Origin: Alicyclobacillus suci
GTDB taxonomy: Bacteria; Bacillota; Bacilli; Alicyclobacillales; Alicyclobacillaceae
Reading direction: 5' to 3'
Assembly: GCF_017329615.1 (NCBI RefSeq)
Contig: NZ_JAFMTW010000002.1
Coordinates: 107,445 to 171,444 of the forward strand
DNA length: 64,000 nucleotides
Shown here: positions 45,224-54,354 of the stretch, piece by piece
Layout: the number at the start of each line of letters is the position of its first letter
Position numbering within the stretch: the stretch's first letter is position 1
Notes under the pieces: generated by a model
The model's database searches: none
What the model was told of the DNA's origin: nothing
What the model saw: the letters and a program-made list of their open reading frames with translations, nothing else
Translations under genes and position numbers: made by a program

Positions 45224-45979
45224 ATTTCTATCATCTACTCAGAGCCGGGGACGGTACATGCCCGGATTGATGTTGTACAAAAAAACCAACTTCGCATGAT
45301 GCGGTTTGGCGGGCGAGGCGGCTGGCAAGGTGCAGTCGACGAAGCTCGGCCAGACCGACCGGTTTTTCCGTACCAACGCGCATTTTCTAGTTTAGTCTGG
45401 ACGTTGCCAATGGTTCAGTCTTTCTTGTCTATTGGCGTTGGCACCGGGACGGCGTTAAACTCCGTTCGCCGGCACCACGAAACTGCAGAGCTATATGGCG
45501 TTGAGATTGACGAGGCAGTTCTCAACGTCGCGATTCACTATTTTCATGCCCCGAATCACCGCGAGGCAACCTACTATGTGGGAGATGGATTTGCGTACAT
45601 TCGAGCAGAGCTCCCGTTTTTGTATGATCTCATCTTTGTCGACGCCTACATGCGAAACGCCATTTATCAGCCCGCGCTTGACCCAAACTCGCTAGCGCCA
45701 CTAAAGGCGAAACTGATGCCTGGCGGGGTTATTGCGTACAACCTGATAACATCAAATTTGCAATCCGGCGCGATAGGTGCGTTTATTCAAGCTGCGAAGT
45801 CCCAGTTTACCTTTGTGCTAGACCTGCCTGTCGGTATCCCGTTTAGTGATCAAAACCGTTTCGTAGTATTCACGGATGACGCACAAGTGGTCAAACAGTG
45901 GCGTAGCCAATTGGGACGAGCCCCCATGCTATTGTGGTACGAACGGTTCACGTGGCCATCGCGCTTGCGGCGAATCTAA
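45224..45979 (+). CDS. Spermidine synthase-like methyltransferase-fold protein
   Basis: A protein of about 250 aa with a spermidine-synthase fold: FLSIGVGTGTALNSVRRH, YGVEIDEAVLNVA, YVGDGFAYIRAELPFLYDLIFVDAY. The coding frame clearly begins before the first ATG (45296), since codons 45224-45295 read IYSEPGTVHARIDVVQKNQLR, the N-terminal beta region of the family. This stretch has no ATG, GTG or TTG; a TGA is at 45215. Start at ATT 45224, or a frameshift from ATG 45214 in the neighbouring frame, must be considered. The substrate is unknown; true SpeE is not implied. Confidence 0.75.
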   Translation: MSIIYSEPGTVHARIDVVQKNQLRMMRFGGRGGWQGAVDEARPDRPVFPYQRAFSSLVWTLPMVQSFLSIGVGTGTALNSVRRHHETAELYGVEIDEAVLNVAIHYFHAPNHREATYYVGDGFAYIRAELPFLYDLIFVDAYMRNAIYQPALDPNSLAPLKAKLMPGGVIAYNLITSNLQSGAIGAFIQAAKSQFTFVLDLPVGIPFSDQNRFVVFTDDAQVVKQWRSQLGRAPMLLWYERFTWPSRLRRI

Positions 45980-45988
45980 GGGCGCTTA

Positions 45989-45997
45989 TGTTATAAT
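45989..45997 (+). promoter_or_regulatory. Extended -10 promoter of the M50 protease gene
   Basis: TGTTATAAT, a full match to TGnTATAAT, 40 bases before the TTG at 46037. No clear -35. Confidence 0.65.
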
Positions 45998-46036
45998 GAG
46001 CCCTAACGCATTGCGAGTGTTGAGGAGGCACGGGTT

Positions 46037-46654
46037 TTGATTTTTTCCAATTTGTCATCACCGTTTTACATCCTTACAATATTTATTGTGTTATTTAGCC
46101 TCGTCATTCACGAATTTGCACACGCGCTAGTCGCAGACTGGCTGGGAGATAAAACGCCGCGCAGGAATGGTCGATTGACCCTCAATCCCCTAGCGCACCT
46201 CGAACTGTTAGGCATTATCATGATATTGTTCGCACCTGTTGGCTGGGCGCGTCCCGTACCGATTAACATGAGCAATTTTAAGCGGCCGCGCTTGTCGATG
46301 ATTTTAGCGGTCGCTGCCGGGCCTGTAGCCAATCTCATATTGGCGATGCTCGCTTACATCGTGATAGCTGTAGGGAACCTCAGCGTCACCGATTGGCTGA
46401 CGTCCATTCTGTACCGGATTGCGGAAGTCAATGTGGCGTTATTCGCGTTTAATATCATTCCGCTGCCGCCACTCGATGGTTCGCAAATCCTGCGCAATTT
46501 ATTGCCTTTAAAGCAAGCTATTACATATAGTCGACTCGATGTCTACGGACCATTTATCATCCTATTTTTGTTTATCATTCCGTACTTCAATACATGGGTG
46601 TTTTCTCCGTTCGTCTATTGGCTCAATGGGCTGATTGGCTCCTTGTTTGTCTAA
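46037..46654 (+). CDS. Site-2 protease family (M50) membrane metallopeptidase
   Basis: Polytopic membrane protease (205 aa). The zinc motif HEFAH lies in the first helix (LFSLVIHEFAHALVADWLG), and the third ligand is in FNIIPLPPLDGSQIL. There is no PDZ or CBS domain, as in the short YwhC-type members. The SD GAGGAGG lies before the TTG. Its target is unknown. It begins the transcription unit leading into scpA-scpB. Confidence 0.9.
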   Translation: MIFSNLSSPFYILTIFIVLFSLVIHEFAHALVADWLGDKTPRRNGRLTLNPLAHLELLGIIMILFAPVGWARPVPINMSNFKRPRLSMILAVAAGPVANLILAMLAYIVIAVGNLSVTDWLTSILYRIAEVNVALFAFNIIPLPPLDGSQILRNLLPLKQAITYSRLDVYGPFIILFLFIIPYFNTWVFSPFVYWLNGLIGSLFV

Positions 46655-46708
46655 TGTACATCGCGTCGAATTCGTGATGAAGATTTTCCGGAGAGGCGTG
46701 CGACAGAC

Positions 46709-47461
46709 ATGTCATACGAGGTAAAACTCGCTTTATTCGAGGGACCGCTGGATTTGCTAATGCACCTTATCCGCAAAAATGAAGTCGATATCTACGACAT
46801 TCCAATTGCGGATATTACAGATCAGTACTTAGGCTATTTGCGGGCGATGGAGGAGTGGTCCCTCGAAATCGCCAGTGAGTTTGTAGTGATGGCTGCGACA
46901 CTGTTGGCGATTAAGTCGAGAATGCTTCTGCCTCGGACGCGTTTTGCTGGCTCCGAGGAGGACGAGGAAGACCCCCGGGCACCTTTGGTCGAACAATTAA
47001 TTGAATATCAGCGCTGTAAGTGGGCCGCGCTTCAGTTATCTGACATGGCGACCGCACAAGCACAGGTGTATTCTCGTTTGCCTATGGACCTTTCCGCGTA
47101 CAAGAGCAAGGATGCGCCAGAGTTGACAGGGGTCACGTTGTGGGACTTAGTGGACGCATTTCGCAAGTTGTATATGAGGATGCCGAAGGCGGAACGCGTA
47201 GCGGAAATTCGCGGACACGTCGAACGCGTAGAGGATCTCATGGGGCATATCGTCGAGCGCTTACAGCGTTATCAGCGCATCGAATTTTCGCAGCTCATGG
47301 ATTTTGTCCACAATCGACACACGTTGGTCACGGCGTTTCTTGCGATTTTAGAGCTCATTAAGGACGGCGCGCTCCGCTATCTGCAGGAAGAAGCGTTTGG
47401 TCCACTTGAACTGATTTGGATAGGAGAGACGAATCCCGATGCAACGGTTGTCAGCGGTTGA
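46709..47461 (+). CDS. scpA: Segregation and condensation protein ScpA
   Basis: Kleisin (250 aa) that bridges SMC heads. N-terminal LFEGPLDLLMHLIRKNEVDIYDIPIADITDQYL and the C-terminal winged helix (THVTAFLAILELIKDGALRYLQ-like segment near the end) are typical. Its end overlaps scpB by 23 bases, so the two are translationally coupled. Confidence 0.95.
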   Translation: MSYEVKLALFEGPLDLLMHLIRKNEVDIYDIPIADITDQYLGYLRAMEEWSLEIASEFVVMAATLLAIKSRMLLPRTRFAGSEEDEEDPRAPLVEQLIEYQRCKWAALQLSDMATAQAQVYSRLPMDLSAYKSKDAPELTGVTLWDLVDAFRKLYMRMPKAERVAEIRGHVERVEDLMGHIVERLQRYQRIEFSQLMDFVHNRHTLVTAFLAILELIKDGALRYLQEEAFGPLELIWIGETNPDATVVSG

Positions 47462-47999
47462 GGCGATTTTGTTTGCCTCTGGAAGTGATGGTTTAGAGAC
47501 CGGTGATATCGCGCATATTCTCGAGTGCTCTAAGGAAGAGGCGCGTTTGTTGTGCGAGCAGTTGCGCAGTGCCTTGGAAGAAAGAGGCGCCGGTATTATG
47601 CTTCAGGAGGTTGCTGACACGTGGCAGCTTACAACCAGACCGGAATATGCGCCCTATCTGAAACGTATGGCGCAGGCGCCGATGCAGTCGAGTTTATCTG
47701 CTGCGGCACTTGAGGTCCTTGCCATTGTGTCGTATAAACAACCGATTACCCGAGCCGAGATTGACGAGATTCGCGGCGTTCAATCTGAACGGGCGCTCGC
47801 CACGCTCGTCCATCGTCAGTTGATTCGGGAAGTCGGTCGTCAGGATGCACCAGGCAGACCGATTTTATTTGGCACCACAGATCAATTTTTGCGCCACTTT
47901 GGACTAAAGTCCCTAGCGGAATTGCCTCCGTTGCCACCCCCGCCGACAGAACAAGATATCTCTTTGTTCGCGTTGCCTTCGGAAATCGCGCGAGACTGA
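47439..47999 (+). CDS. scpB: Segregation and condensation protein ScpB
   Basis: Winged-helix partner of ScpA (186 aa). AVEAILFASGSDGLETGDIA and ALEVLAIVSYKQPITRAEIDEIRGVQSERAL are strong matches, as is GRPILFGTTDQFLRHFGL. It works with SMC in chromosome segregation. Confidence 0.96.
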   Translation: MQRLSAVEAILFASGSDGLETGDIAHILECSKEEARLLCEQLRSALEERGAGIMLQEVADTWQLTTRPEYAPYLKRMAQAPMQSSLSAAALEVLAIVSYKQPITRAEIDEIRGVQSERALATLVHRQLIREVGRQDAPGRPILFGTTDQFLRHFGLKSLAELPPLPPPPTEQDISLFALPSEIARD

Positions 48000-48064
48000 A
48001 GCTGTGTGCATAGGAGACCGCCAGATCACACATAATGTCATCGACGTGAAAAGGTGGCATCGAG

Positions 48065-48685
48065 ATGATTTGGCTTTGTATAGTCTTGGCAGTTCTCATA
48101 TGCCTCGCCATGTTGTTGCTACTTCCCGTGGAGATTCGCATTCATTATGAACACTTACAGGAGGATGACCGGGGGACTCTGGAAATCCGTTATCTGTTTG
48201 GGTTGGTGCACTTAAAGCGAGAATTGACGAAGATGAAGGTGGGAATCACCGACGAAGGGCCTACAGTAGGTGCAAATACGGAATCGGACAAGCACGCGTC
48301 GAAACGCATGCTTTCCGCAGCAGAACTACCCGACGTTTTCCGGGACCTTCGTTCGATTTGGAATTTCCGGCGCACCGCCGGGCGCATTCTCGGCCGTTTT
48401 GGGCGCCATCTGCACGTACAAGTCATCACACTTGAGGCCAACGTCGGATTCACAGACGCCGTGCTGACGGGAACTTCAATTGGCTTTTTGTACATGGTTG
48501 TTGAAATGGTATTTGGCTGCGTATCGCAGTATTGTAGACTTCATCAAGTCCCAACGGTTGCCATTCATCCGGTGTTTAATCAGTCCGTCTTGCAGGTGCG
48601 AACACAAAGCATAATGAAGGTGCGCTTGGGTTACGCTATCAGCGCAGGCATCAGGCTTCTCGTAGCCTGGAAAAGGAGGACGTAA
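48065..48685 (+). CDS. DUF2953 domain membrane protein
   Basis: A 206-aa protein with an N-terminal helix (LCIVLAVLICLAMLLLL), then the DUF2953 pattern: EIRIHYEH, LEIRYLFGLVHLKRE, and later VITLEANVGFTDAVLTGTSIGFLY. DUF2953 genes stand before ytfJ in many Bacilli, as here (2 bases apart), which suggests a sporulation link. Function unknown. Confidence 0.85.
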   Translation: MIWLCIVLAVLICLAMLLLLPVEIRIHYEHLQEDDRGTLEIRYLFGLVHLKRELTKMKVGITDEGPTVGANTESDKHASKRMLSAAELPDVFRDLRSIWNFRRTAGRILGRFGRHLHVQVITLEANVGFTDAVLTGTSIGFLYMVVEMVFGCVSQYCRLHQVPTVAIHPVFNQSVLQVRTQSIMKVRLGYAISAGIRLLVAWKRRT

Positions 48686-48687
48686 CG

Positions 48688-49119
48688 TTGGATCATCCAA
48701 TTCAAGGCCTTATGCAAACCGCGATGTCGAACATACGTGAAATGGTTGATGTGAATACCATTATTGGCGATCCCGTCGAGACCCCGGATGGAACCGTCAT
48801 CCTCCCAGTTTCCAAAGTGGGATTTGGCTTTGCCGCTGGCGGTAGTGAGTTTAGTCCTGGACCATCGCAGGGAAGTGGTGGCGCGGACGGTGAACATCCG
48901 TTCGGCGGCGGATCCGGCGGCGGCGTCTCCATCACGCCAATTGGCTTTCTCATCGTTCACGGGAATAACGTCCGGCTGTTGTCCACGGACAATCAAAATC
49001 AATTGTACGATAGGCTCATCGATATGGCGCCATCGGTGATGGAGCGCATTCAATCGTTTATGCAGCCCAAAGGTAAAATGGGCGGGCAACAGATGGGTCA
49101 AACGCCACCGGTGGTGTAA
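48688..49119 (+). CDS. ytfJ: GerW family sporulation protein YtfJ
   Basis: A 143-aa spore protein with the signature VDVNTIIGDPVETPDGTVILPVSKVGFGFAAGGSEF, a Gly-rich linker and GGVSITPIGFLIVHG. GerW proteins are forespore products needed for normal spore germination. TTG 48688 is behind AAGGAGGA. It follows the DUF2953 gene as in Bacillus. Confidence 0.95.
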   Translation: MDHPIQGLMQTAMSNIREMVDVNTIIGDPVETPDGTVILPVSKVGFGFAAGGSEFSPGPSQGSGGADGEHPFGGGSGGGVSITPIGFLIVHGNNVRLLSTDNQNQLYDRLIDMAPSVMERIQSFMQPKGKMGGQQMGQTPPVV

Positions 49120-49212
49120 GGCGTCTTCGGAAAAAAGAACAGGTTTTAGAACGCGCACGGCTGGCATACCCATGGACAAGGAAGGTTTGTCCGTTTGGGG
49201 GTGTGACCAGCC

Positions 49213-49806
49213 GTGATAGATTTTATCTGGCTTGTATTGTTTTTGGCAGGGATTGTAACGGCCATGTTCACCGGGAACATGAGCAAGGTCGCCGACGCCA
49301 TCATCCATGGGTCCGAACGCGGTGTAACGCTGTCGATTGGCTTGATTAGCGTCATTGCGTTGTGGTTAGGGTTGATGAACATCGCCGAAAAGGCAGGTGC
49401 CATCGCATGGCTATCGAGGCTTTTACGTCCGATTGCGCGGCGGTTGTTTCCGTCTGTTCCAATCGAGCACCCTGCAATGGGTGCCATCCTCGCAAATATG
49501 AGCGCCAATCTACTGGGGATTGGCAATGCCGCAACGCCACTCGGTCTGAAAGCGATGCATGAACTTCAAACCTTAAATGAAGACAAAGAGACGGCCAGTG
49601 ATGCGATGTGCACGCTTTTAGCCATCAATACGGCAAGTATTACGCTCATTCCTACAACTGTGATTGCGATTCGCATGCAGTATCATTCCCATGAACCGAC
49701 GGCTGTTGTCGGAACGACACTCCTTGCGTCAGCCATTGGCACCGCTTTTGCCATTGTCCTTGATAGGGTCTTTCGCAAGTTGAGTCGCCGGCGGAGGGCT
49801 GCCTAA
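49213..49806 (+). CDS. spmA: Spore maturation protein A
   Basis: Membrane protein (197 aa) needed for core dehydration. The nucleoside-transporter-gate pattern GSERGVTLSIGLISVIALWLGLMNIAEKAG is clear, and ANMSANLLGIGNAATPLGLKAM is the family signature. The GTG start overlaps the SD of a run ending GGGGGTGTG. spmB follows with a 1-base overlap. Confidence 0.95.
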   Translation: MIDFIWLVLFLAGIVTAMFTGNMSKVADAIIHGSERGVTLSIGLISVIALWLGLMNIAEKAGAIAWLSRLLRPIARRLFPSVPIEHPAMGAILANMSANLLGIGNAATPLGLKAMHELQTLNEDKETASDAMCTLLAINTASITLIPTTVIAIRMQYHSHEPTAVVGTTLLASAIGTAFAIVLDRVFRKLSRRRRAA

Positions 49807-50357
49807 TGCAGACCATGATGAGCGCAGTTAGCGAATGGCTGTTGCCGTTGATTGTCGGCTCTATCCTCCTGTTTGGATTTATCAAACGGGTACCGATTTA
49901 TAACACATTTGTCGATGGCGCGAAAGGTGGATTTGCAACTTCCATTAAACTGATTCCACATCTCATTGCAATGGTTGTGGCTGTGGCGGTATTTGACGCA
50001 TCGGGCGCTATGAACATTCTCGTCAAGTGGCTTGAGCCGTGCTTAACGTGGTTGCATATTCCGCCGGAGGTCGCTCCGATGGCACTTTTGCGGCCCATCA
50101 GCGGACAAGGGTCGCTGGCATTTATGATTAATATCTTTGAGCAACCAGACAAGGGGCCCGATTCGTGGTTGGGTATGCTGGCGTCGACCATGCAAGCATC
50201 CTCAGATACGACACTGTATATCCTCACTGTGTATTTTGGCAGTGTCGGCATCCGTAGATTCCGGTATGCGATGGGCGTCGGTTTGTTAAGTGATTTTGTC
50301 AGCGTCCTGGCATCAGTCTTCGCTGTGTCCTTGTTGTCTGGTATGATACACTTCTAG
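49806..50357 (+). CDS. spmB: Spore maturation protein B
   Basis: Partner of SpmA (183 aa) with the same gate fold: LFGFIKRVPIYNTFVDGAKGGFATSIKLIPHLIAMVVAVAVF, ALLRPISGQGSLAFM and QASSDTTLYILTVYFGSVGIRR. The ATG uses the last base of the spmA stop codon. Confidence 0.95.
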   Translation: MQTMMSAVSEWLLPLIVGSILLFGFIKRVPIYNTFVDGAKGGFATSIKLIPHLIAMVVAVAVFDASGAMNILVKWLEPCLTWLHIPPEVAPMALLRPISGQGSLAFMINIFEQPDKGPDSWLGMLASTMQASSDTTLYILTVYFGSVGIRRFRYAMGVGLLSDFVSVLASVFAVSLLSGMIHF

Positions 50358-50388
50358 GACTGTATTGTACCTGAGCAGGAGATGAAGC

Positions 50389-51213
50389 ATGGAACGTTTA
50401 CAAAAAGTATTGGCGCACGCAGGGGTGGCTTCACGACGAAAGTGTGAACAGCTGATTGCTGAGGGGCGCGTGACCGTGGATGGGCAGACGATTACCGAAA
50501 TGGGCTATCTGGTCGATGCAGAGAAACAGACCATCGCGGTTGACGGCAAGCCGGTCGCGGCAGAACGAAAAGTCATCCTTTTGTTGAATAAACCGACTGC
50601 TTATATGACAACTGTGTCCGACCCAGAGGGAAGAAGAACGGTGATGAGCCTTCTTCCACAAGTCGCTGAGCGGCTATATCCTGTCGGCCGCTTAGATTAC
50701 GACACGAGTGGTTTATTGCTATTCACGAACGATGGGGCATTGACAGAACGCCTGTTGCATCCGTCACGCGATATCGAGAAGGTCTACCGCGTGACGGTCG
50801 AGGGGAAAGTCGACAAAGAAGCTCGGCAGCGCTTGGCTGAAGGGATTGAATTGGAAGATGGACTCACGGCGCCCGCACAAGTCGAAATGCTGCGGCAGGG
50901 TGACGAGTCAGTTGTGCAAATCGCGATTCATGAGGGTCGCAATCGGCAGGTGCGACGCATGTTTGAAGCGCTTGGCTTGCCCGTGAAACGACTCAAGCGC
51001 ATCGCTTTTGGGCCGATTGCGCTTGGTCATTTGAAAACCGGCCAGTGGCGTTTACTGGAGCCAGCCGAGTGGAAGGCGTTGTACCGCAGTGTTGAACTGA
51101 CGCCACCTCCATATGCACGTCCGACATTCCCGAAAGTTGAGCGCAAGGAGCGTCCTGCCCGGCGCGGGAAAAGACCATCGCGACACGGGACGAGGAACCG
51201 TAAAAAATCTTGA
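50389..51213 (+). CDS. rluB: 23S rRNA pseudouridine synthase RluB
   Basis: 274 aa: an N-terminal S4 domain (MERLQKVLAHAGVASRRKCEQLI), the RsuA-family catalytic motif GRLDYDTSGLLLFTNDG with the active aspartate, and EGRNRQVRRMFEALG. The C-terminus is a basic tail (KRPSRHGTRNRKKS). The spmAB-rluB-res order matches Bacillus. Confidence 0.93.
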   Translation: MERLQKVLAHAGVASRRKCEQLIAEGRVTVDGQTITEMGYLVDAEKQTIAVDGKPVAAERKVILLLNKPTAYMTTVSDPEGRRTVMSLLPQVAERLYPVGRLDYDTSGLLLFTNDGALTERLLHPSRDIEKVYRVTVEGKVDKEARQRLAEGIELEDGLTAPAQVEMLRQGDESVVQIAIHEGRNRQVRRMFEALGLPVKRLKRIAFGPIALGHLKTGQWRLLEPAEWKALYRSVELTPPPYARPTFPKVERKERPARRGKRPSRHGTRNRKKS

Positions 51214-51261
51214 ATTGAATGTTTCAGTTCATTGCATGCTAAACCCGAAGGGGTGAGCTGC

Positions 51262-51756
51262 ATGAAAATCAGAATGGCATTCGCAGGGGCCGCACTCACA
51301 GCCGTACTTTTAAGTGGTTGCGGTGCAAACGTCAACAATGGCTCGCAACCTGCGGCAGATGTGATGAATGCGACACAGCATGTCACGAAACAGGCTCCAA
51401 CTGGCGCGCTGGGCGATAAACAACATGTGCAAATTGCCCGAACCATCGCCGATGGGTTGGTTAAGCGAGGCTATGCAAAACAAGCGTTTGCGTTTGTCGT
51501 CGGGAATACCGCGTACGTCGCTATCAATCAAAAGCATCCAACCAAGACAAATTTGGGGATGCGACAAAAGAACGCCATTGTCAAAGCGGTAAAGCAAATA
51601 GACCATCGCGTCAAGACAGTGTACGTCAGCGCCAGCCCGGATGCATTTCACCGGTTTCAGAGTTTCGCAGGGGATATGAAAGCTGGGAAACCGGTTAGCG
51701 CCGTGTGGGACAACTTTCGTACGATGGTCAGTCTCGTGTTTCCGACCGGGCATTGA
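51262..51756 (+). CDS. YhcN/YlaJ-like sporulation lipoprotein
   Basis: 164 aa with signal peptide and lipobox LLSGC (Cys about 20). The mature part, with IARTIADGLVKRGYAKQAFAFVVGNTAYVAI and VKQIDHRVKTVYVSASPDAFHRFQSFAGDM, is the YhcN/YlaJ domain found in spore inner-membrane lipoproteins. ATG 51262 follows AGGGGTGA. It occupies the place of resABC before resDE. Confidence 0.82.
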   Translation: MKIRMAFAGAALTAVLLSGCGANVNNGSQPAADVMNATQHVTKQAPTGALGDKQHVQIARTIADGLVKRGYAKQAFAFVVGNTAYVAINQKHPTKTNLGMRQKNAIVKAVKQIDHRVKTVYVSASPDAFHRFQSFAGDMKAGKPVSAVWDNFRTMVSLVFPTGH

Positions 51757-51771
51757 CCGTAGAGTGTCGAG

Positions 51772-51800
51772 CGGCAAGTCTTAGGGCTTGCCGTTTCTTT
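51772..51800 (+). terminator. Terminator before resD
   Basis: CGGCAAG / CTTGCCG, a 7-bp stem extendable inwards, followed by TTTCTTT. Confidence 0.8.
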
Positions 51801-51802
51801 AG

Positions 51803-51831
51803 TTGTTGCGGGTGTGTCGACCACTTATAAT
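51803..51831 (+). promoter_or_regulatory. Sigma-A promoter of resDE
   Basis: -35 TTGTTG (51803-51808), 17-bp spacer, -10 TATAAT (51826-51831), directly after the terminator and 31 bases before the resD start. Confidence 0.75.
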
Positions 51832-51861
51832 GGACATAACTTGAGTAACGGGGGGTTTGGC

Positions 51862-52566
51862 ATGCCGCAGCCACGTATTTTAGTTGTTGACGATGAAGAG
51901 CGAATCCGTAGGTTGGTTCGCATGTACCTTGAACGAAGCGGATTTGAGGTCGTTGAGGCGGAAGACGGTGCAAAAGCTGTAGAGGTGGCGCTGGAACAAC
52001 CATTCTCGTTAATCATTCTCGATTTGATGTTACCCGGCATGGATGGTCGTGACGTGTGTAGCCAAATTCGTCAACACAGTGATGTTCCGATTGTCATGTT
52101 GACTGCGGCTGGTGACGAGATGAACCGCATTCACGGTTTTGAGCTAGGTGCGGACGACTATGTCGTCAAACCATTTAGTCCACGAGAATTGATTATGCGC
52201 GTGAAGGCGTTATTGAAGCGCACAGGTGAAAGTGAATACGCGAAGGCAGAAATGCATCAGGCGCTAACCTTCCCGGGGCTCGTCATTCATATTGACGCGC
52301 GACGCGTTGAAGTAGACGGTAGCGAAATTAGTTTGACGCCTAAAGAATTCGACTTGCTGGTGTACATGGCACAACGCCCAGACAAGGTGTTCAGCCGTGA
52401 AGAATTGTTGCGCGACGTTTGGAATTATCAATTTTATGGAGATCAACGCACCGTGGATACTCACATTAAACGGCTTCGCGAGAAACTTGGGCAGGCTTCG
52501 GAACCGGTGAGCCAATATATTGTCACAGTTTGGGGCGTCGGCTATAAGTTCGAGGTTGCCTTGTGA
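51862..52566 (+). CDS. resD: Response regulator ResD (OmpR type)
   Basis: 234 aa. Receiver domain with D54 in IILDLMLPGMDG and the VKPF motif, then a winged-helix domain with LTPKEFDLLVYMAQRPDKVFSREELL and RTVDTHIKRLREKLG. ResD controls respiration and, in Bacillus, nitric oxide and low-oxygen response. It is paired with resE, whose start overlaps. ATG 51862 follows a G-rich SD (GGGGGG). Confidence 0.9.
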   Translation: MPQPRILVVDDEERIRRLVRMYLERSGFEVVEAEDGAKAVEVALEQPFSLIILDLMLPGMDGRDVCSQIRQHSDVPIVMLTAAGDEMNRIHGFELGADDYVVKPFSPRELIMRVKALLKRTGESEYAKAEMHQALTFPGLVIHIDARRVEVDGSEISLTPKEFDLLVYMAQRPDKVFSREELLRDVWNYQFYGDQRTVDTHIKRLREKLGQASEPVSQYIVTVWGVGYKFEVAL

Positions 52567-54347
52567 TTCGCAACAGCGTCGCGTCTAAATTGTGGTTGAC
52601 CATCGTCGCGATGGTCTTTTTAGTCTTGGCACTATTAGCCGTGCTTCTGCAACAATTTTTTGTGAAGTACGTCGTGCAGCGGGAGACTGGGCAGCTCACC
52701 AATCTTGCGACTTCGATTCACCAAATATTGCCGACGGAAGATCCAAAGACAGCGTTGAGCGTACTGACCCAAGTATCTAAGAATGTGATGCAGGCGGATG
52801 TCGTCGCAGCAGTTCCCATGACGAAGCAGCCGCAATTGGTGTCAGCTTATGCCCACTTTACAGCGGCACAGCGGAAGAATTTTGATGCAGGACAACCTGT
52901 CGTCGTTCGGTCTGATGCCGGAGGTAAGAGCGAGCTGTCGGTATATGAAAAATTGCCGAGTTCAACGCAGACACCTGGTATGGTCGCTGTGTCACAAGAG
53001 ATGAGCGTGCTCGAACAACCGGTTCACCGCATGCAGAACTTAATTATCTTTGATACGTTGCTGGCTATCGTTCTTTCGACAGGCCTGGCATTTGTCGTGT
53101 CCAAGAACTTGTCGAGACCGCTCGTGGAAATGAATAAAGCTGCGGAAGAAATGGCCAGAGGCCACTTTTCGCAGCGCGTTGCGGTCGTGACGCACGACGA
53201 GGTTGGCCGTTTAGGAAATACATTTAACGCGTTGGCCAGTGAACTGGCGAAGACGATTGAACAGTTGTCTATTGAGCGAGATCAGTTAAGTAGTATTCTG
53301 ACGTCTCTCGAGGATGGCGTGGTGGCGACGGATCGAGAAGGTCGTGTCACGTTGGCAAACCCGCCAGCTTTGCGTCGTCTGCGTTCGATGTCCGTCGCTG
53401 AACAAGGTATCGCGGTGATGGAAAAACTTCCAGATAGGCTCATGATGTTGTTTTCGCATGTTACGGATTTTGAAGAGCCGGTCGTTCAGGAAGCTACGTG
53501 GGAGGGTCGTTCACTGTCCATCACGATGCTGCCGTTATACGGTGTAGATGGGACGCAAATGCGTGGGACGTTGGCCGTGATTCGCGATGTGACAGAGGAA
53601 CGCCGCTTAGACCGACTGCGGAAAGATTTCATCGCGAATGTTTCTCATGAGTTGCGCACACCTCTGAGTATGATGCAAGGGTATGCTGAAGCGTTGCTCG
53701 ACGATATCTCCGACGACCCAGAGATGCGACGTGAACTGACTGAAATTATTCACGACGAAACGCTCCGCATGAAGCGGCTGGTCAACGATTTGTTAGACTT
53801 GGCGCAGCTAGAAAGCGGACAATTTCAGATGAATATGGATACGGTGGACTTCTCGCAGGTCATGCGCCGCGTGGCCCGCAAGTTTCAGGCTTTGGCGCAG
53901 GACTTTGGTGTGGATTTCGAACTTCGCATCGCAGATGCGGCGATGCTGATGCACGCCGACGTGGACAGAATGGAACAGGTCTTTACCAATCTGCTCGACA
54001 ATGCATTTCGGCATACGTCCGAAGGAAAAATCGTGTTTTCTGCCGATATCAGTGGGCGTCACGTCTATGTGCGCGTCAGTGACACGGGTGCAGGGATACC
54101 AGAAGAGGATGTCCCTTATATCTTTGAACGGTTTTATAAGGCGGATAAGGCCCGTACGAGATCTCGGTCGGGAACTGGATTAGGTCTGGCCATCGCACGG
54201 CACATTGTCACCGAACACGGTGGCGATATTTTAGTAGAGAGCACAATAGGTGTCGGAACGACATTTACTGTGATCTTACCGATTTTACAAGCAGACAGCG
54301 CAGAGGAAGCACAGCAGGCAAACGACGAAGCGCTAGACAAGGAGTGA
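52563..54347 (+). CDS. resE: Sensor histidine kinase ResE
   Basis: 594 aa. Two hydrophobic helices (about residues 11-33 and 160-182) flank an extracytoplasmic sensor region; a HAMP domain (about 183-235), a PAS domain (about 245-345), the HisKA box with H362 in NVSHELRTPLSMMQGYAE, and an ATPase domain (NLLDNAFRHT, DTGAGIPEED, GTGLGLAIARHIV) follow. It overlaps resD. The resABC cytochrome maturation genes normally upstream are missing here. Confidence 0.92.
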   Translation: MIRNSVASKLWLTIVAMVFLVLALLAVLLQQFFVKYVVQRETGQLTNLATSIHQILPTEDPKTALSVLTQVSKNVMQADVVAAVPMTKQPQLVSAYAHFTAAQRKNFDAGQPVVVRSDAGGKSELSVYEKLPSSTQTPGMVAVSQEMSVLEQPVHRMQNLIIFDTLLAIVLSTGLAFVVSKNLSRPLVEMNKAAEEMARGHFSQRVAVVTHDEVGRLGNTFNALASELAKTIEQLSIERDQLSSILTSLEDGVVATDREGRVTLANPPALRRLRSMSVAEQGIAVMEKLPDRLMMLFSHVTDFEEPVVQEATWEGRSLSITMLPLYGVDGTQMRGTLAVIRDVTEERRLDRLRKDFIANVSHELRTPLSMMQGYAEALLDDISDDPEMRRELTEIIHDETLRMKRLVNDLLDLAQLESGQFQMNMDTVDFSQVMRRVARKFQALAQDFGVDFELRIADAAMLMHADVDRMEQVFTNLLDNAFRHTSEGKIVFSADISGRHVYVRVSDTGAGIPEEDVPYIFERFYKADKARTRSRSGTGLGLAIARHIVTEHGGDILVESTIGVGTTFTVILPILQADSAEEAQQANDEALDKE

Positions 54348-54354
54348 GGACGAC

